Numbered from the stretch's first letter, positions 36,156 to 45,499 are shown. The stretch is DNA of 64,000 nt from Arthrobacter ulcerisalmonis (GCF_900609065.1 NZ_UXAU01000038.1:124001-188000); one strand, 5' to 3'. A program made the numbers and translations. The notes: generated by a model from the letters alone, not told the origin.

Positions 36156-37903
36156 AGATACTGTCCGGTGCTGGGCATGGTTTCGATGGACTTGCCGGGC
36201 TCCTGGCCCGCCTTGCCTTGGACGATCGTGCGGATGTAGGTGATCCGTTCGCCCTTCTTGCCTGAAATCCGGGCCCAATCATCAGGGTTGGTGGTGTTGG
36301 GCATGTCCTCGTGCTCGCGGAACTCGTCCACAACAGCCCGCAGCAGGTGTTCAATACGCAGGCCGCGGTGGCCCAGGGTGAGCAGGTCCTTGATGGCGTA
36401 CTTCTTGGCCCGATCCACCACGTTCTGCACCACGGCGCCGGAGTTGAAGTCCTTGAAGTAGAGCATCTCGGTGTCGCCGTTGGCGTAGGTGACTTCCAGG
36501 AACTCGTTGGACTTGTCGGTGGAGTACATGGCCTCCACAGTCCGCTGGATCATGGCGTCTACGGTGGCCGCGATGTCGCCGCTGTACTCGGCCAGGTCCG
36601 ACTCGTGGAACGGCAGGTCAGTGGTGATGTACTTCTTGAAAATGTCGGCAGCTGCCTCGGCGTCTGGTCGCTGGATCTTGACCTTCACATCGAGCCGGCC
36701 GGGCCGCAGGATGGCGGGGTCAATCATGTCCTCGCGGTTGGAGGCACCAATCACAATCACGTTGTCCAACCGCTCCACGCCGTCAATCTCACTCAGCAGC
36801 TGCGGCACAATAGTGGTTTCGACGTCGGAAGAGATGCCCGTCCCGCGGGTCCGGAACAGCGAATCCATTTCGTCGAAGAAAACCACCACTGGGCTTCCGT
36901 CAGATGCTTTTTCCCTGGCGCGGGCGAAGATCAGCCGAATGTGGCGCTCCGTCTCGCCAACGTACTTATCCAGCAGCTCTGGGCCCTTGATGTTCAGGAA
37001 GTAGCTTTTGAGGTCCACGTTGCCGGCGCGTTCTGCGGCGCGCGCGGCCAGCGAGTTGGCCACGGCTTTGGCGATCAGGGTTTTGCCGCAGCCTGGCGGG
37101 CCGTACAGCAGGATGCCCTTGGGCGCCTTGAGTCCGTGCTCGCGGTACAGGTCGGGATGCAGGAACGGCAACTCCACGGCGTCCCTGATCTGCTCGATCT
37201 GGGGCCCCAGACCACCAATGTCCTGATACGTAATGTCCGGTACTTCCTCGAGGACCAGGTTCTCCACCTCGGAGCGTGGCACTTTCTCCAGCGCATACCC
37301 TGTCCGTGAATCGATCGAGAGGGCGTCTCCCACCCGCAGCTTCTGCGCCATCAAGGCACCGGAAAGCCGGACCACGCGCTCTTCATCGGCGCGGCCCACC
37401 ACCAGGGCCCGGTCGGTCCCCAGCAGTTCCTTGAGGGTGGCCAGTTCGCCGGCGCGCTCGTAGCCGAGGCCGGCTACCACCAGGAGGGCCTCGTTGAGCA
37501 GGACCTCCTGGCCCACGGCGAGCTGGTTGAGGTTGACGAGTGGGCTGACCCCGACCCGCATCTTCCGGCCCGCGTTGAAGATGTCCACTGACTCTTCGGT
37601 GGCCGCCACCCCGCTGCTGCCAACGCCGGCCTGGCGCTTGGCGTTGAGTTGGAGGATGGTGCCAAAGCTGTAGGGCGGTTGTCCCTCCTGGTCCAGCGCG
37701 TTCTTCAGCCGGATAATTTCGGCCTTGGCCGCCTCCAGCATGCCCACCAACTTGGAGTTGTTTTGCGAAGCCGCAATCAACTGCCTGTCAATGTGCCTGA
37801 GCTTGTCCCGGAGTATGTTGACCTGGCGGTCTGCAACCGAGAGGTCGTTGGCGGCAGACTCCTCTGCCGGTGTACGTCCGGAGTCCTGGTTCGGTGTCTC
37901 CAT
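36152..37903 (-). CDS. arc: Proteasomal AAA ATPase ARC (Mpa)
   Basis: Hexameric ring ATPase that binds Pup, unfolds the substrate and feeds the proteasome. The 583-residue protein has an N-terminal coiled coil (residues about 22-72) that docks Pup, two OB domains (about 77-215), and an AAA module with Walker A GPPGCGKT (268-275) and Walker [13 protein letters not shown]. It ends GQYL, so the penultimate Tyr motif that opens the proteasome gate is kept. First gene of the proteasome operon; a ribosome site GAAGGGG precedes the ATG. Confidence 0.96.
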   Translation of the reverse strand: METPNQDSGRTPAEESAANDLSVADRQVNILRDKLRHIDRQLIAASQNNSKLVGMLEAAKAEIIRLKNALDQEGQPPYSFGTILQLNAKRQAGVGSSGVAATEESVDIFNAGRKMRVGVSPLVNLNQLAVGQEVLLNEALLVVAGLGYERAGELATLKELLGTDRALVVGRADEERVVRLSGALMAQKLRVGDALSIDSRTGYALEKVPRSEVENLVLEEVPDITYQDIGGLGPQIEQIRDAVELPFLHPDLYREHGLKAPKGILLYGPPGCGKTLIAKAVANSLAARAAERAGNVDLKSYFLNIKGPELLDKYVGETERHIRLIFARAREKASDGSPVVVFFDEMDSLFRTRGTGISSDVETTIVPQLLSEIDGVERLDNVIVIGASNREDMIDPAILRPGRLDVKVKIQRPDAEAAADIFKKYITTDLPFHESDLAEYSGDIAATVDAMIQRTVEAMYSTDKSNEFLEVTYANGDTEMLYFKDFNSGAVVQNVVDRAKKYAIKDLLTLGHRGLRIEHLLRAVVDEFREHEDMPNTTNPDDWARISGKKGERITYIRTIVQGKAGQEPGKSIETMPSTGQYL

Positions 37904-37937
37904 GATGTATCAGCCCCTTCCTGCGCTTCCTTTAGAC

Positions 37938-37989
37938 ACTAGTCCCAAGACACCGGGTAGGGGCGAAGGCTCCCGAAATGTGGACTAGT
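37938..37989. repeat. 8-bp inverted repeat upstream of arc
   Basis: ACTAGTCC (37938-37945) and GGACTAGT (37982-37989) flank 36 nt; the right arm covers the trmI stop codon. It may form the base of a weak terminator or be chance. Confidence 0.25.
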
Positions 37990-39049
37990 TCGTGACCTCG
38001 GGTGCGTCCTTGACGTTGGTACCGGCGATGGCATCCCGGGCAGCACGGCGCAGTTTCTTGTCCGAGACGGGTCGCTCCCCCACCGCGCCTGGGGTCCAGG
38101 CGTTGACGTCCTCGGCATTGAAGTCGGTCTTGGACGGCCGGCGCTTGACCGAGATGCCCGTGACGCCGTCTGCGAGCCGCCGCGTCACCAGGAGAAAGCC
38201 GGTGTGGGCCACCATGCGGTGGTCGGGGCGAACGGCCAGGCCTTCGAGGTGCCACCCACGGACCATTGATTCCCAGGCGTCGGGCGCGGTAAAGCGACCG
38301 TCTGCGCGGATGGCCTCGGCGGTCCGGGAGAGCTGCGTGACGGTGGCAACGTAGTTGATCCATACGCCACCCGGTGCCAGCACGGTGGCTACGGCGTCCA
38401 GGCACTCCCAGGGCGCCAACATGTCCAGGACCACCCGGTCCACGGAGCCTGGCTCCTCGGTGCGGACAACTTCCTCCTGGAAGTCGCCCAGGGAGATCTG
38501 CCAGGCGGGGTGTGGTCCGCCGAAGATGGTCTCCACGTTGCCGCGGGCAATGTCCGCGAACTCCTCGCGGCGTTCAAAGGAGTGCAGGTAGCCGTTGTCG
38601 CCCACGGCCCGGAGCAGGGAGATGGACAGTGCGCCGGAGCCCACGCCGGCTTCCACCACGCGCGCGCCGGGGAAGATGTCGGCCATGGTGACGATCTGGG
38701 CCGCGTCCTTGGGGTAGACCACTGCGGCGCCGCGGGGCATGGACAGCACGAAGTCGGACAGCAGGGGCCGGAGGGTCTGGTACTGCTGGCCCACGTTGTT
38801 GGTCACCACCGAACCGTCCGGGGCGCCAATGATCTCGTCGTGGTTCAGGAAGCCCCGATGGGTGTGGAACGCGCCGCCGGCTTCCAGCGTCACGGTGTTC
38901 ATCCGGCCACGCTCGTCAGTCAGCTGCACACGTTCGCCTTCGCGGAAGGGCCCACGACGGCGGGCGGCGCCGACCGGCTGCGAGGCACCGTTGGCGGCAC
39001 GCGCCAGAGTTGCTGGTGTGGTTTCGTTGACGGCAGATTCGCTGCTCAT
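37985..39049 (-). CDS. trmI: tRNA (adenine(58)-N1)-methyltransferase TrmI
   Basis: Makes m1A58 in the T-loop of tRNAs. The 354-residue protein has an N-terminal domain (GPFREGERVQLTDERGR, then GAFHTHRGFLNHDEIIG) and a Rossmann SAM domain with motif I ARVVEAGVGSGALSISL and motif IV VDRVVLDMLAPWE, all typical of TrmI. The ATG at 39049 follows GAGGAA and removes an unlikely 37-residue extension. TrmI next to arc/dop is also the order in mycobacteria. Confidence 0.94.
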   Translation of the reverse strand: MSSESAVNETTPATLARAANGASQPVGAARRRGPFREGERVQLTDERGRMNTVTLEAGGAFHTHRGFLNHDEIIGAPDGSVVTNNVGQQYQTLRPLLSDFVLSMPRGAAVVYPKDAAQIVTMADIFPGARVVEAGVGSGALSISLLRAVGDNGYLHSFERREEFADIARGNVETIFGGPHPAWQISLGDFQEEVVRTEEPGSVDRVVLDMLAPWECLDAVATVLAPGGVWINYVATVTQLSRTAEAIRADGRFTAPDAWESMVRGWHLEGLAVRPDHRMVAHTGFLLVTRRLADGVTGISVKRRPSKTDFNAEDVNAWTPGAVGERPVSDKKLRRAARDAIAGTNVKDAPEVTN

Positions 39050-39079
39050 GGAAATTCCTCGCTCCTGTAAACCCTGAAG

Positions 39080-39110
39080 TCTGTTGGCGTCACGGCAGGA
39101 CGCCAACAGA
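39080..39110. promoter_or_regulatory. Stem-loop in the trmI leader
   Basis: A perfect 12-bp inverted repeat (39080-39091 with 39099-39110, arms TCTGTTGGCGTC and GACGCCAACAGA) with a 7-nt loop, about 31 nt before the trmI start and after the protease stop. There is no T-run, so a simple terminator is unlikely. Confidence 0.45.
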
Positions 39111-39201
39111 TGGATGCCGACGTCGGGATGGGGCCACGGGGTGGCATCGCGGCGTCGCACCGACCGGCAGGTAACTCTACCGGTTCTGCCGCCCGGGTTC
39201 C

Positions 39202-40344
39202 CTATTGGGCCCGCGGCGCCTTTCCGGTGATGGCGGTGATCACGCTTTCCTGGCTGAGGAGGCCCGTGACTGCGCCGCGATGGTCCACGACTGCGTAGAG
39301 GCGGCCCTCAACCTTTGAGAGGAATGTAATGAGTTCTTCACCTTTGGACCACTCGGGAACGTAGGCGCCGGGCGCGAGGGCGAAAGACACCGCACTGACC
39401 GGCGTCGTCGCCGCCGCAACGGACGGCACGGACGCCAGGGCGGCAGCATCCACCACAGCTGCCGGCCGGCCATCCGGTCCGAAGACCACCACGGCAACGG
39501 AGCCGCCAGCGCTGGCCGCGAGTGCGTCCTGGGCGCTGGCCGACGTCGGCAGTCCGGTGGCCGGCGTCGAGAGTCCGCTGGCGGTCACGCCGGGAAGTCG
39601 CTGCCGGAACGTTGCCTGTTGGATGGACGCGCCGGCACCCATCCAGAGGAAGCCACCCACCAGGACGGTGATCAGGAGGAAGCTGAGGTCCGGCGATTCG
39701 CCGGCAAGGAACGGCTTGACCAGGAACCAGTAGGCGATGGCGACGACGATGAGGCGGCCAGCCCAGCCAGCGGCAATGGTGCCCTTGGCCTGGCTGCCGG
39801 TGGCTTTCCAGACGGCAGATTCCACCATTCGGCCACCATCCAGGGGCAGGCCGGGCAGGACGTTGAACACGCCAATCAGGAAGTTCGCCCACATGAAGAT
39901 GTTGATGAGGATCTCAGCCACACTGCCCAGGCTGAAGGTGGTCAGGACCAGCCAGGCACCGCCGGCCAGCACAAAGTTTGCGGCCGGTCCGGCCAAGGCC
40001 ACCAGGACCGAACGCCCGGGCGAGGCGGTGAAACTCTCGAACTGGGTGTGGCCGCCCCACAGGTTCAGGACGATCTTCTCGGTGGGCCAGCCGTAGATGC
40101 GGGCGGTCAGGGCGTGCGCAAGTTCATGGACCAAGACAGAGAGCAGTAGCAGCACGGCGTAGGCAAACGCCACGACGTAGGCTGCCGGGCCGAGGGCTGG
40201 GTTGCTCCGGTCCAGGACGGGCCCATAAACGATCACCGTGAAGGCGGCGATGATGAACCAGGAAAAGGCGAGGACCACGGGGACGCCGAAAATCCTGCCC
40301 AGCGGAATACCTTCGCGGCGCGCGCGGGTGGGTGCCTCAGTCAC
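39202..40344 (-). CDS. Site-2 protease (M50 family) with CBS-like region
   Basis: A 380-residue intramembrane metalloprotease. The zinc site is HELAH (73-77) with the third ligand in LDGGR (168-172); about six helices surround them. The C-terminal part after residue 260 (SVAVVVFGPDGRPAAVVDAAAL, then YAVVDHRGAVTGLLSQESVITAI) resembles CBS domains, as in the S2P-CBS subgroup that may sense adenine nucleotides. Targets are unknown; anti-sigma factors are usual. It overlaps the HAD gene by 8 nt. Confidence 0.92.
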   Translation of the reverse strand: MTEAPTRARREGIPLGRIFGVPVVLAFSWFIIAAFTVIVYGPVLDRSNPALGPAAYVVAFAYAVLLLLSVLVHELAHALTARIYGWPTEKIVLNLWGGHTQFESFTASPGRSVLVALAGPAANFVLAGGAWLVLTTFSLGSVAEILINIFMWANFLIGVFNVLPGLPLDGGRMVESAVWKATGSQAKGTIAAGWAGRLIVVAIAYWFLVKPFLAGESPDLSFLLITVLVGGFLWMGAGASIQQATFRQRLPGVTASGLSTPATGLPTSASAQDALAASAGGSVAVVVFGPDGRPAAVVDAAALASVPSVAAATTPVSAVSFALAPGAYVPEWSKGEELITFLSKVEGRLYAVVDHRGAVTGLLSQESVITAITGKAPRAQ

Positions 40345-41035
40345 GGACAGGGACTCCGACCAAGAGCGCGGCCAGGTCCGCAGTGGTGCGCCCGGCCAGT
40401 GTCTCCCACCGGGTGTAGCTGGGGTCCAGCGGCAGTGGCACTACATGCGGAATCGCCACGGTGGGAACGCCGGACGCGACGGCGGCGCTCACGCCGGGCA
40501 GTGAGTCCTCCAGCGCCACGCAGTGGTGCAGGCCCAGGTCCGGGTCGGCTTCCTGCAAGCGTTCGACGGCGGTCAGGTAGGCCTCAGGGTGTGGCTTGCC
40601 GTTGGTCACGGAATCGCCGGTCACCACCACTTCGAAGTACGGCCGCGGCAGGCTGGCTACCACTTCGGCGGCCAACGGACCCTCGGACATGGTCACCAAC
40701 GCGCAGCGCACGCCCTCTTGGTGGAGTTCCTCGAGGAGTTCCTTGGCGCCGGGACGCCATGGGACCTCGTGCCGGATGCTGGCGATGACCTGGCTGGTGA
40801 GTGTGTCGATGATCTCGCGGATTTCCAGCTTGACGCCTGCCTGCTGGAGCAAGCTGGCTGAGAACGTCAATGACTGCCCCACCAGCTGGATGGCTTGGCT
40901 GTGGGACCAGGAACCGCCGTGGGCTTCAACCATCGCGTGTTCGGCGGCCATCCAATACGGTTCGGTATCCACAATGGTGCCGTCCATGTCCCAGAGGACG
41001 GCTTTGAGCGGGGACGCTGTCGCTGAGGATTGCAT
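40337..41035 (-). CDS. HAD-superfamily phosphatase
   Basis: A 232-residue haloacid dehalogenase hydrolase. Motif I WDMDGTIVDTEP supplies the nucleophile Asp, motif II is ALVTMSEG, and the last motif is ALEDSLPGVSAAVASGVPTVAIP. A four-helix cap lies between motifs I and II, as in beta-phosphoglucomutase-like phosphatases. Substrate unknown. The ATG lies 7 nt after TAGACT. It is divergent from the PAC2-family gene and followed by the site-2 protease. Confidence 0.9.
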   Translation of the reverse strand: MQSSATASPLKAVLWDMDGTIVDTEPYWMAAEHAMVEAHGGSWSHSQAIQLVGQSLTFSASLLQQAGVKLEIREIIDTLTSQVIASIRHEVPWRPGAKELLEELHQEGVRCALVTMSEGPLAAEVVASLPRPYFEVVVTGDSVTNGKPHPEAYLTAVERLQEADPDLGLHHCVALEDSLPGVSAAVASGVPTVAIPHVVPLPLDPSYTRWETLAGRTTADLAALLVGVPVRD

Positions 41036-41042
41036 ACTGCGA

Positions 41043-41048
41043 AGTCTA
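41043..41048 (-). promoter_or_regulatory. -10 box of the leaderless HAD transcript
   Basis: TAGACT on the minus strand, 7 nt before the ATG at 41035. Confidence 0.45.
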
Positions 41049-41133
41049 CGGGGGTTGGCTGGACGGTTACTGAAGGTATGCCCTCGGCGGAGCCGCGGCC
41101 AGCCGGGTACCTGCGGGCACCGTTACTTCGACG

Positions 41134-41139
41134 TAGGGT
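41134..41139 (+). promoter_or_regulatory. -10 box of the leaderless PAC2-family transcript
   Basis: TAGGGT, 6 nt before the ATG at 41146. Confidence 0.55.
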
Positions 41140-41145
41140 GAAGAA

Positions 41146-42054
41146 ATGAATAGCTTCGAGGATGACACCACCGAGTCCGGTGCCACCGTTCCTAGCCACG
41201 AGCGTTTCCTGCAGCCTGCGACGGATGGCCGGCGCGTCACTGTCATGCTGGCCGCGTTCGAGGGATGGAACGACGCCGGGGAAGCCGCCAGCGATTCGCT
41301 GCGATACCTCAACAAGCTCTGGGGCGGCAAGAAGGTCGCCTCGATTGATGCCGATGAGTACTACGACTTTCAGTTCACCCGGCCCAGCGTCCGCCGGAAC
41401 TCCGCCGGTGAACGAAAAATCAAGTGGCCCTCCACCAGGATCTACAAGGCCAGCGCACCCACTGCGGCGGTAGACGTGATTTTCGTCCAGGGTATTGAGC
41501 CGTCCTACAAGTGGCGGGCCTATACAGCTGAACTCCTGCTTCAGGCGGAGACACTGAACGTGGATTACGTGGTGTTGGTGGGTGCCTTGTTGGCCGACGT
41601 GCCGCACAGCAGGCCCATCCCCGTGAGCACGTCCTCCGACGATGGCCCCCTCCGGGAACGGATGAACCTTGAGGCGTCCCAGTACGAGGGACCCGTAGGG
41701 ATCGTGGGAGTGCTGTCCGAGGTTGCCTTGCTGGCCGGTCTGCCCACAGTGTCGTTGTGGGCAGCGGTGCCGCACTATGTGGCGCAGTCCCCCTCGCCGA
41801 AGGCGCAGTTGGCCCTCCTGCACCGGATCGAAGAGTTGCTGCAGATCCCGTTGTCAGTCCACGACCTTGCGGAAGAGTCGGATGCTTGGGAGCGCGGCGT
41901 GGACGAGTTGGCCACTGAGGACCCTGAAATTGCTGCCTACGTCCGGCAACTGGAGGAAGCCAAAGACACGGCGGACCTGCCGGAGGCCACGGGTGAATCC
42001 ATCGCCCGCGAATTCGAGCGCTACCTTAAACGGCGTGGCCAGGACCGGCCATAA
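41146..42054 (+). CDS. PAC2-family protein
   Basis: A 302-residue protein of the PAC2 (proteasome assembly chaperone 2) family. MLAAFEGWNDAGEAASDSLRYL, the YDFQFTRPSVR strand, VIFVQGIEPSYKWRAY and GALLADVPHSRPI are family features. Actinobacterial members are homologous to archaeal and eukaryotic assembly chaperones, but a role in bacterial proteasome assembly is not established. Its location within a few kilobases of the proteasome operon, also seen in mycobacteria, makes the question worth testing. Leaderless ATG; terminator follows. Confidence 0.88.
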   Translation: MNSFEDDTTESGATVPSHERFLQPATDGRRVTVMLAAFEGWNDAGEAASDSLRYLNKLWGGKKVASIDADEYYDFQFTRPSVRRNSAGERKIKWPSTRIYKASAPTAAVDVIFVQGIEPSYKWRAYTAELLLQAETLNVDYVVLVGALLADVPHSRPIPVSTSSDDGPLRERMNLEASQYEGPVGIVGVLSEVALLAGLPTVSLWAAVPHYVAQSPSPKAQLALLHRIEELLQIPLSVHDLAEESDAWERGVDELATEDPEIAAYVRQLEEAKDTADLPEATGESIAREFERYLKRRGQDRP

Positions 42055-42097
42055 ATAAAAGGGGCCAGTCCGGATGGACTGGCCCCTTTTATTTATG
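42050..42097. terminator. Bidirectional terminator between PAC2 gene and mshC
   Basis: A perfect 22-bp stem (42050-42071 with 42076-42097) around GGAT, with AT-rich outer ends giving a T-tract in both directions. Confidence 0.93.
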
Positions 42098-42101
42098 CTG
42101 T

Positions 42102-43379
42102 CTAGAGGACAACTCCCAATAGCGCATCCAGGGCGTCGCGGATCAGTGCCTGGTCGGCTGCGGCGGCCGGACCGGCGTCGGACAGTGCCTCCCGTGCCCA
42201 CGACGTAACGGCCGCAACTGCGGCGGGAGCGTTGAGGTCGTGCGCCAGCGCCGCCCGCATGGCGGCGATGAGTGGCTCGGCAGAGCCGTCGACGGCGTGC
42301 GCCAGGGCACTGCGCCACAGCGCCAGGTCGGCCTTGGCGGCGGCAAAGCCTTCATCGGTCCAGGACCAGTCCGAGCGGTAGTGGTGGGCCAGGATGGCCA
42401 GTCGGATAGCGGCAGGGTCCTCCCCCGCTGCCCGCAACTTGGATACCAGCACCAGGTTGCCCTTGGACTTGCTCATTTTTTCGCCGTCGAGCCCCACCAT
42501 GCCGGCATGGGCGTAGTGCCGGGCCAGCGGGACGCCAGCCAGTGAGTAGGCGTGCCCGGCCCCCATTTCGTGGTGCGGGAAAATCAGGTCGGAGCCACCG
42601 CCCTGCACCGTGAACGGAGCGGGCAGGTACGTCTGTGCAATGACCGTGCATTCGATGTGCCAGCCTGGCCTACCGTTGCCCAGGCTCGCGCCTGGCCAGT
42701 TCGGTTCGCCGGGGCGGGCCACCCGCCACAGCAATGGGTCCAAGGCCTGGCGCTTGCCGGCCCGGCCAGGATCGCCGCCACGCTCTGCAAACAACGCCAA
42801 CATGTCCGTTTCGCCCAACCCGGACACGGACCCGAGTGACCACGCATCAGGTGCGTCCGACTGCTTACCGGCCGCTTCGACGTCGTAGTAGATGTCCCCA
42901 TCCGGTTCGCCGTTGGTGCCCGCCACGGTATACGCCAGCCCCATCGATACCAGCCGCTCCACCTCGGGAACGATCGATTCGATGGCTTCGACGGCACCCA
43001 CATAGTGATCGGGGGCCAGGACGTTCAAGGCCACCATGTCGGTCTGGAACAGATCGATCTGGCTCGCCGCGAGGTCACGCCAGTCCACCCCGGTGGCGGT
43101 CGCGCGCTCCAGCAAGGGATCATCGACGTCCGTGACGTTCTGCACGTAGGAGACCGTCAGGCCGGCGTCGCGCCAGACCCGGTTGAGCAGGTCAAAGGCC
43201 ACATAGCTGGCTGCGTGACCCATGTGGGTGGCGTCGTAGGGCGTGATGCCGCAAACGTACATTGAGGGTGCCGGGCCCGAATCCAGCGTGACTTCGTGGC
43301 CTGCTGCGGTGTCGAACAGCGAGATGGCAGGCATGCTGCCGGGCAGGTTTGGAACGGGGCGGGAAGTCCAGGATTTCAC
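42102..43379 (-). CDS. mshC: Mycothiol ligase MshC
   Basis: L-cysteine:1D-myo-inosityl 2-amino-2-deoxy-alpha-D-glucopyranoside ligase, the ATP-dependent step joining cysteine to GlcN-Ins in mycothiol synthesis. The 425-residue protein is a cysteinyl-tRNA synthetase relative: the zinc Cys in [10 protein letters not shown], the HIGH-like THMGHA, and the KMSKSKGN loop are visible. Absence of the synthetase anticodon-binding domain and the start [12 protein letters not shown] mark it as MshC. GTG start, 6 nt after TAGGCT. Confidence 0.95.
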   Translation of the reverse strand: MKSWTSRPVPNLPGSMPAISLFDTAAGHEVTLDSGPAPSMYVCGITPYDATHMGHAASYVAFDLLNRVWRDAGLTVSYVQNVTDVDDPLLERATATGVDWRDLAASQIDLFQTDMVALNVLAPDHYVGAVEAIESIVPEVERLVSMGLAYTVAGTNGEPDGDIYYDVEAAGKQSDAPDAWSLGSVSGLGETDMLALFAERGGDPGRAGKRQALDPLLWRVARPGEPNWPGASLGNGRPGWHIECTVIAQTYLPAPFTVQGGGSDLIFPHHEMGAGHAYSLAGVPLARHYAHAGMVGLDGEKMSKSKGNLVLVSKLRAAGEDPAAIRLAILAHHYRSDWSWTDEGFAAAKADLALWRSALAHAVDGSAEPLIAAMRAALAHDLNAPAAVAAVTSWAREALSDAGPAAAADQALIRDALDALLGVVL

Positions 43380-43385
43380 AGCCCA

Positions 43386-43391
43386 AGCCTA
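43386..43391 (-). promoter_or_regulatory. -10 box of a leaderless mshC transcript
   Basis: TAGGCT on the minus strand, 6 nt before the GTG at 43379, in the short gap after uppP. Confidence 0.5.
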
Positions 43392-43394
43392 GTG

Positions 43395-44228
43395 CTAGGC
43401 GCTGATGACATTGAAACCGAGCAGCAGGTACAGCGCCAGACCAAGGATGATCCGGTACCAGACAAAGAGCCGGTAGCTGCGCGTGGAGACGAACTTCAGG
43501 AACCAGCCAATGATTATGTACCCCACGACGAAGGCGATGACCGTGGCCAGCGCCGTCTCCGGCAGGCCGTAGGGACCGGTGATGCCATCCTTCGACACCA
43601 CTTTGTACAGCTGGTAAAGGCCGCTGCCAAACACTGCCGGGATGGCCAGCAGGAAGGAGTACCGGGCTGCCGCTTCGCGGGTGTAACCCATCAGGAGGCC
43701 GGCGGTAATGGTGCCGCCAGAGCGCGAAACACCCGGAATCAAGGCCATGGCCTGCGCCAGGCCAAAGAAGATGCCGTGCTTGTAGGTCAGTTGGGTGAGG
43801 TCCCGCTCCTGCCGGCCGATGGCGTCTGCCACGGCCAGGATCAGGCCAAAGACAATGAGCATGGTGGCAACAATCCACATGCTGCGGAAAACGGACTCAA
43901 TCTGGTCTTGGAAGAGCAGCCCCAGCGCAATGATGGGCAAGCTGCCCAAGATCACCAGCCAGCCCATCCTGGCGTCGGGGTCCTGCCGGGAGACCTTCCC
44001 CCGCAGCGAGCCCCACCACGCCTTGACGATCCGGACAATGTCGCGCCAGAAATAGACCACCACGGCGGTCTCGGTCCCCAACTGGGTGATGGCCGTAAAG
44101 GCCGCCCCCGGGTCCTCTGCATTCGGCAGGAATTGGCCCACGATGCGTAAGTGGGCGCTCGACGAGACCGGCAAAAACTCGGTCAAACCTTGGACAAGGC
44201 CCAGCAGGGCTACCTCAAACCAGTTCAC
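43395..44228 (-). CDS. uppP: Undecaprenyl-diphosphatase
   Basis: Integral membrane phosphatase (BacA type) that recycles undecaprenyl pyrophosphate for peptidoglycan synthesis and can raise bacitracin tolerance. The 277-residue protein shows both signature regions: [17 protein letters not shown] near the N-terminus, and [20 protein letters not shown], with eight or so helices. GTG start, 6 nt after TAGGGT. It lies 15 nt upstream of mshC and is divergent from an aldo/keto reductase gene. Confidence 0.95.
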   Translation of the reverse strand: MNWFEVALLGLVQGLTEFLPVSSSAHLRIVGQFLPNAEDPGAAFTAITQLGTETAVVVYFWRDIVRIVKAWWGSLRGKVSRQDPDARMGWLVILGSLPIIALGLLFQDQIESVFRSMWIVATMLIVFGLILAVADAIGRQERDLTQLTYKHGIFFGLAQAMALIPGVSRSGGTITAGLLMGYTREAAARYSFLLAIPAVFGSGLYQLYKVVSKDGITGPYGLPETALATVIAFVVGYIIIGWFLKFVSTRSYRLFVWYRIILGLALYLLLGFNVISA

Positions 44229-44234
44229 GCTAAG

Positions 44235-44240
44235 ACCCTA
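44235..44240 (-). promoter_or_regulatory. -10 box of the leaderless uppP transcript
   Basis: TAGGGT on the minus strand, 6 nt before the GTG at 44228. Confidence 0.55.
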
Positions 44241-44266
44241 CGGCATGGGCGGCAGCACTGACGCCG

Positions 44267-44272
44267 TAAGCT
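44267..44272 (+). promoter_or_regulatory. -10 box of the leaderless aldo/keto reductase transcript
   Basis: TAAGCT, 7 nt before the ATG at 44280, facing away from the uppP promoter. Confidence 0.5.
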
Positions 44273-44279
44273 TGCAGCT

Positions 44280-45218
44280 ATGCAGCAGCGTTACGTCGGC
44301 AACAGTGGTTTGCGAGTCTCAGCCCTCTCCTTGGGCACCATGTCCTGGGCAGCCGAAACGGACGAACAGGACGCCGCAGACACGTTGCGCGCCTACCTCG
44401 ACGCCGGCGGCCGGCTCATCGACACCGCCGCCTCCTACGCTGACGGCCGCGCCGAAGCAATGCTTGGCAGCCTGTTGGGCGACGTCGTGGCCCGCACCGA
44501 GGTCAGCATCGCCACCAAGGCAGGAATGACGACGCCGGGTGGCCGGCTCGCGATCGATGCCTCACGCAGCGCAATGCTGAGCGGCCTCGACGCCAGCCTC
44601 GCGCGGCTGGGCACCGACTACGTGGATGTGTGGTTCGCGCAGGCGTGGGACGGAAACGTGCCCCTGGAAGAGACCTTGTCTGCCCTGGAATACGCTGTCC
44701 GCTCCGGGCGGGCCCGGTACGCCGGCATCTCGAACTTCAGCGGCTGGCAGGCGGCCAAGGCAGCAGCCACCGCGGGCTTCCCCTTGGTGGCGGCCCAAGC
44801 CGAATACTCGCTGATGCGCCGCAGCCCGGAAGCGGAACTCGTTCCGGCCATCGAGGACGCGGGCCTTGGCCTCCTGGCCTGGGCTCCGCTGGGCCGGGGC
44901 GTCCTCACCGGCAAGTACCGTGGCAGCATTCCTGCCGGCTCCCGGGCCGCCTCCGAGGCTGATGCACCCTACGTGGAGCCCTACCTCAATGATCGGGGCT
45001 CCAGCATTGTGGAGGCCGTGACCATGGCAGCAAAAGGACTCGGCCGTTCTGCCCTGGATGTTTCACTGAGCTGGTTGCTGCAGCAACACGGGGTGGCCAC
45101 CGCGATTGTTGGCCCGCGGACCCCCATCCAGCTCAAGGAGATCCTTGACGCCCAACTGACTCCCCTGCCGGCAGAGATCGCCCAAGCCCTGGACGACGTC
45201 TCCAGCCCACAAGCCTAG
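44280..45218 (+). CDS. Aldo/keto reductase family protein
   Basis: A 312-residue TIM-barrel oxidoreductase. It starts QQRYVGNSGLRVSALSLGTM, has the catalytic Asp and Tyr in LIDTAASYADGRAE and the Lys in ATKAG, and the NADPH-binding end ATAIVGPRTPIQLKEIL. The fourth tetrad residue, normally the His of an LHWPD-type motif, appears as Gln in WFAQAWD, so reductase activity may be altered. Substrate unknown. Leaderless ATG. Confidence 0.9.
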   Translation: MQQRYVGNSGLRVSALSLGTMSWAAETDEQDAADTLRAYLDAGGRLIDTAASYADGRAEAMLGSLLGDVVARTEVSIATKAGMTTPGGRLAIDASRSAMLSGLDASLARLGTDYVDVWFAQAWDGNVPLEETLSALEYAVRSGRARYAGISNFSGWQAAKAAATAGFPLVAAQAEYSLMRRSPEAELVPAIEDAGLGLLAWAPLGRGVLTGKYRGSIPAGSRAASEADAPYVEPYLNDRGSSIVEAVTMAAKGLGRSALDVSLSWLLQQHGVATAIVGPRTPIQLKEILDAQLTPLPAEIAQALDDVSSPQA

Positions 45219-45229
45219 GGCGCCCTGCG

Positions 45230-45487
45230 TCAGTCGGTCACGAGCTCCAGGTCTTCGTCTGGATCGCGACCGTCGTCATCATCTTCATCGTCAAAGATCT
45301 GCAGCGGAGTGACTTCGTTGTACGCTTCGTAGATGGCGTCTTCATAGACCTCAAAAGCGTCAGCTACAGCGAAAAACGCAGCTTCCACTGCCGGATCGCC
45401 GTCGCCCCGGCGGTTCGAGGACGCACTCAAGTGTTCTTCCAACGCTGATGTCAGGGACGAAAGCGCGACGCGCGGATCGATGCTCAT
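45230..45487 (-). CDS. Small acidic protein of unknown function
   Basis: 85 residues: a helical N-terminal half (PRVALSSLTSALEEHLSASSNRRG, then AFFAVADAFEVYEDAIYEAYNEVTPLQI) and a tail of Asp/Glu (FDDEDDDDGRDPDEDLELVTD). I do not recognise a named family. The ATG lies 6 nt after TAGCGT, a good sign that it is a real gene. It is convergent with the aldo/keto reductase and divergent from the DUF5703 gene. Confidence 0.75.
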   Translation of the reverse strand: MSIDPRVALSSLTSALEEHLSASSNRRGDGDPAVEAAFFAVADAFEVYEDAIYEAYNEVTPLQIFDDEDDDDGRDPDEDLELVTD

Positions 45488-45493
45488 GACTCC

Positions 45494-45499
45494 ACGCTA
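45494..45499 (-). promoter_or_regulatory. -10 box of the small acidic protein gene
   Basis: TAGCGT on the minus strand, 6 nt before the ATG at 45487. Confidence 0.5.

Noticed and set aside
37938..37989. ACTAGTCC inverted repeat as an operator of the proteasome operon
   Set aside because: Only 8 bp with a 36-nt gap and self-complementary arms. It may be chance; kept only as a low-confidence repeat.
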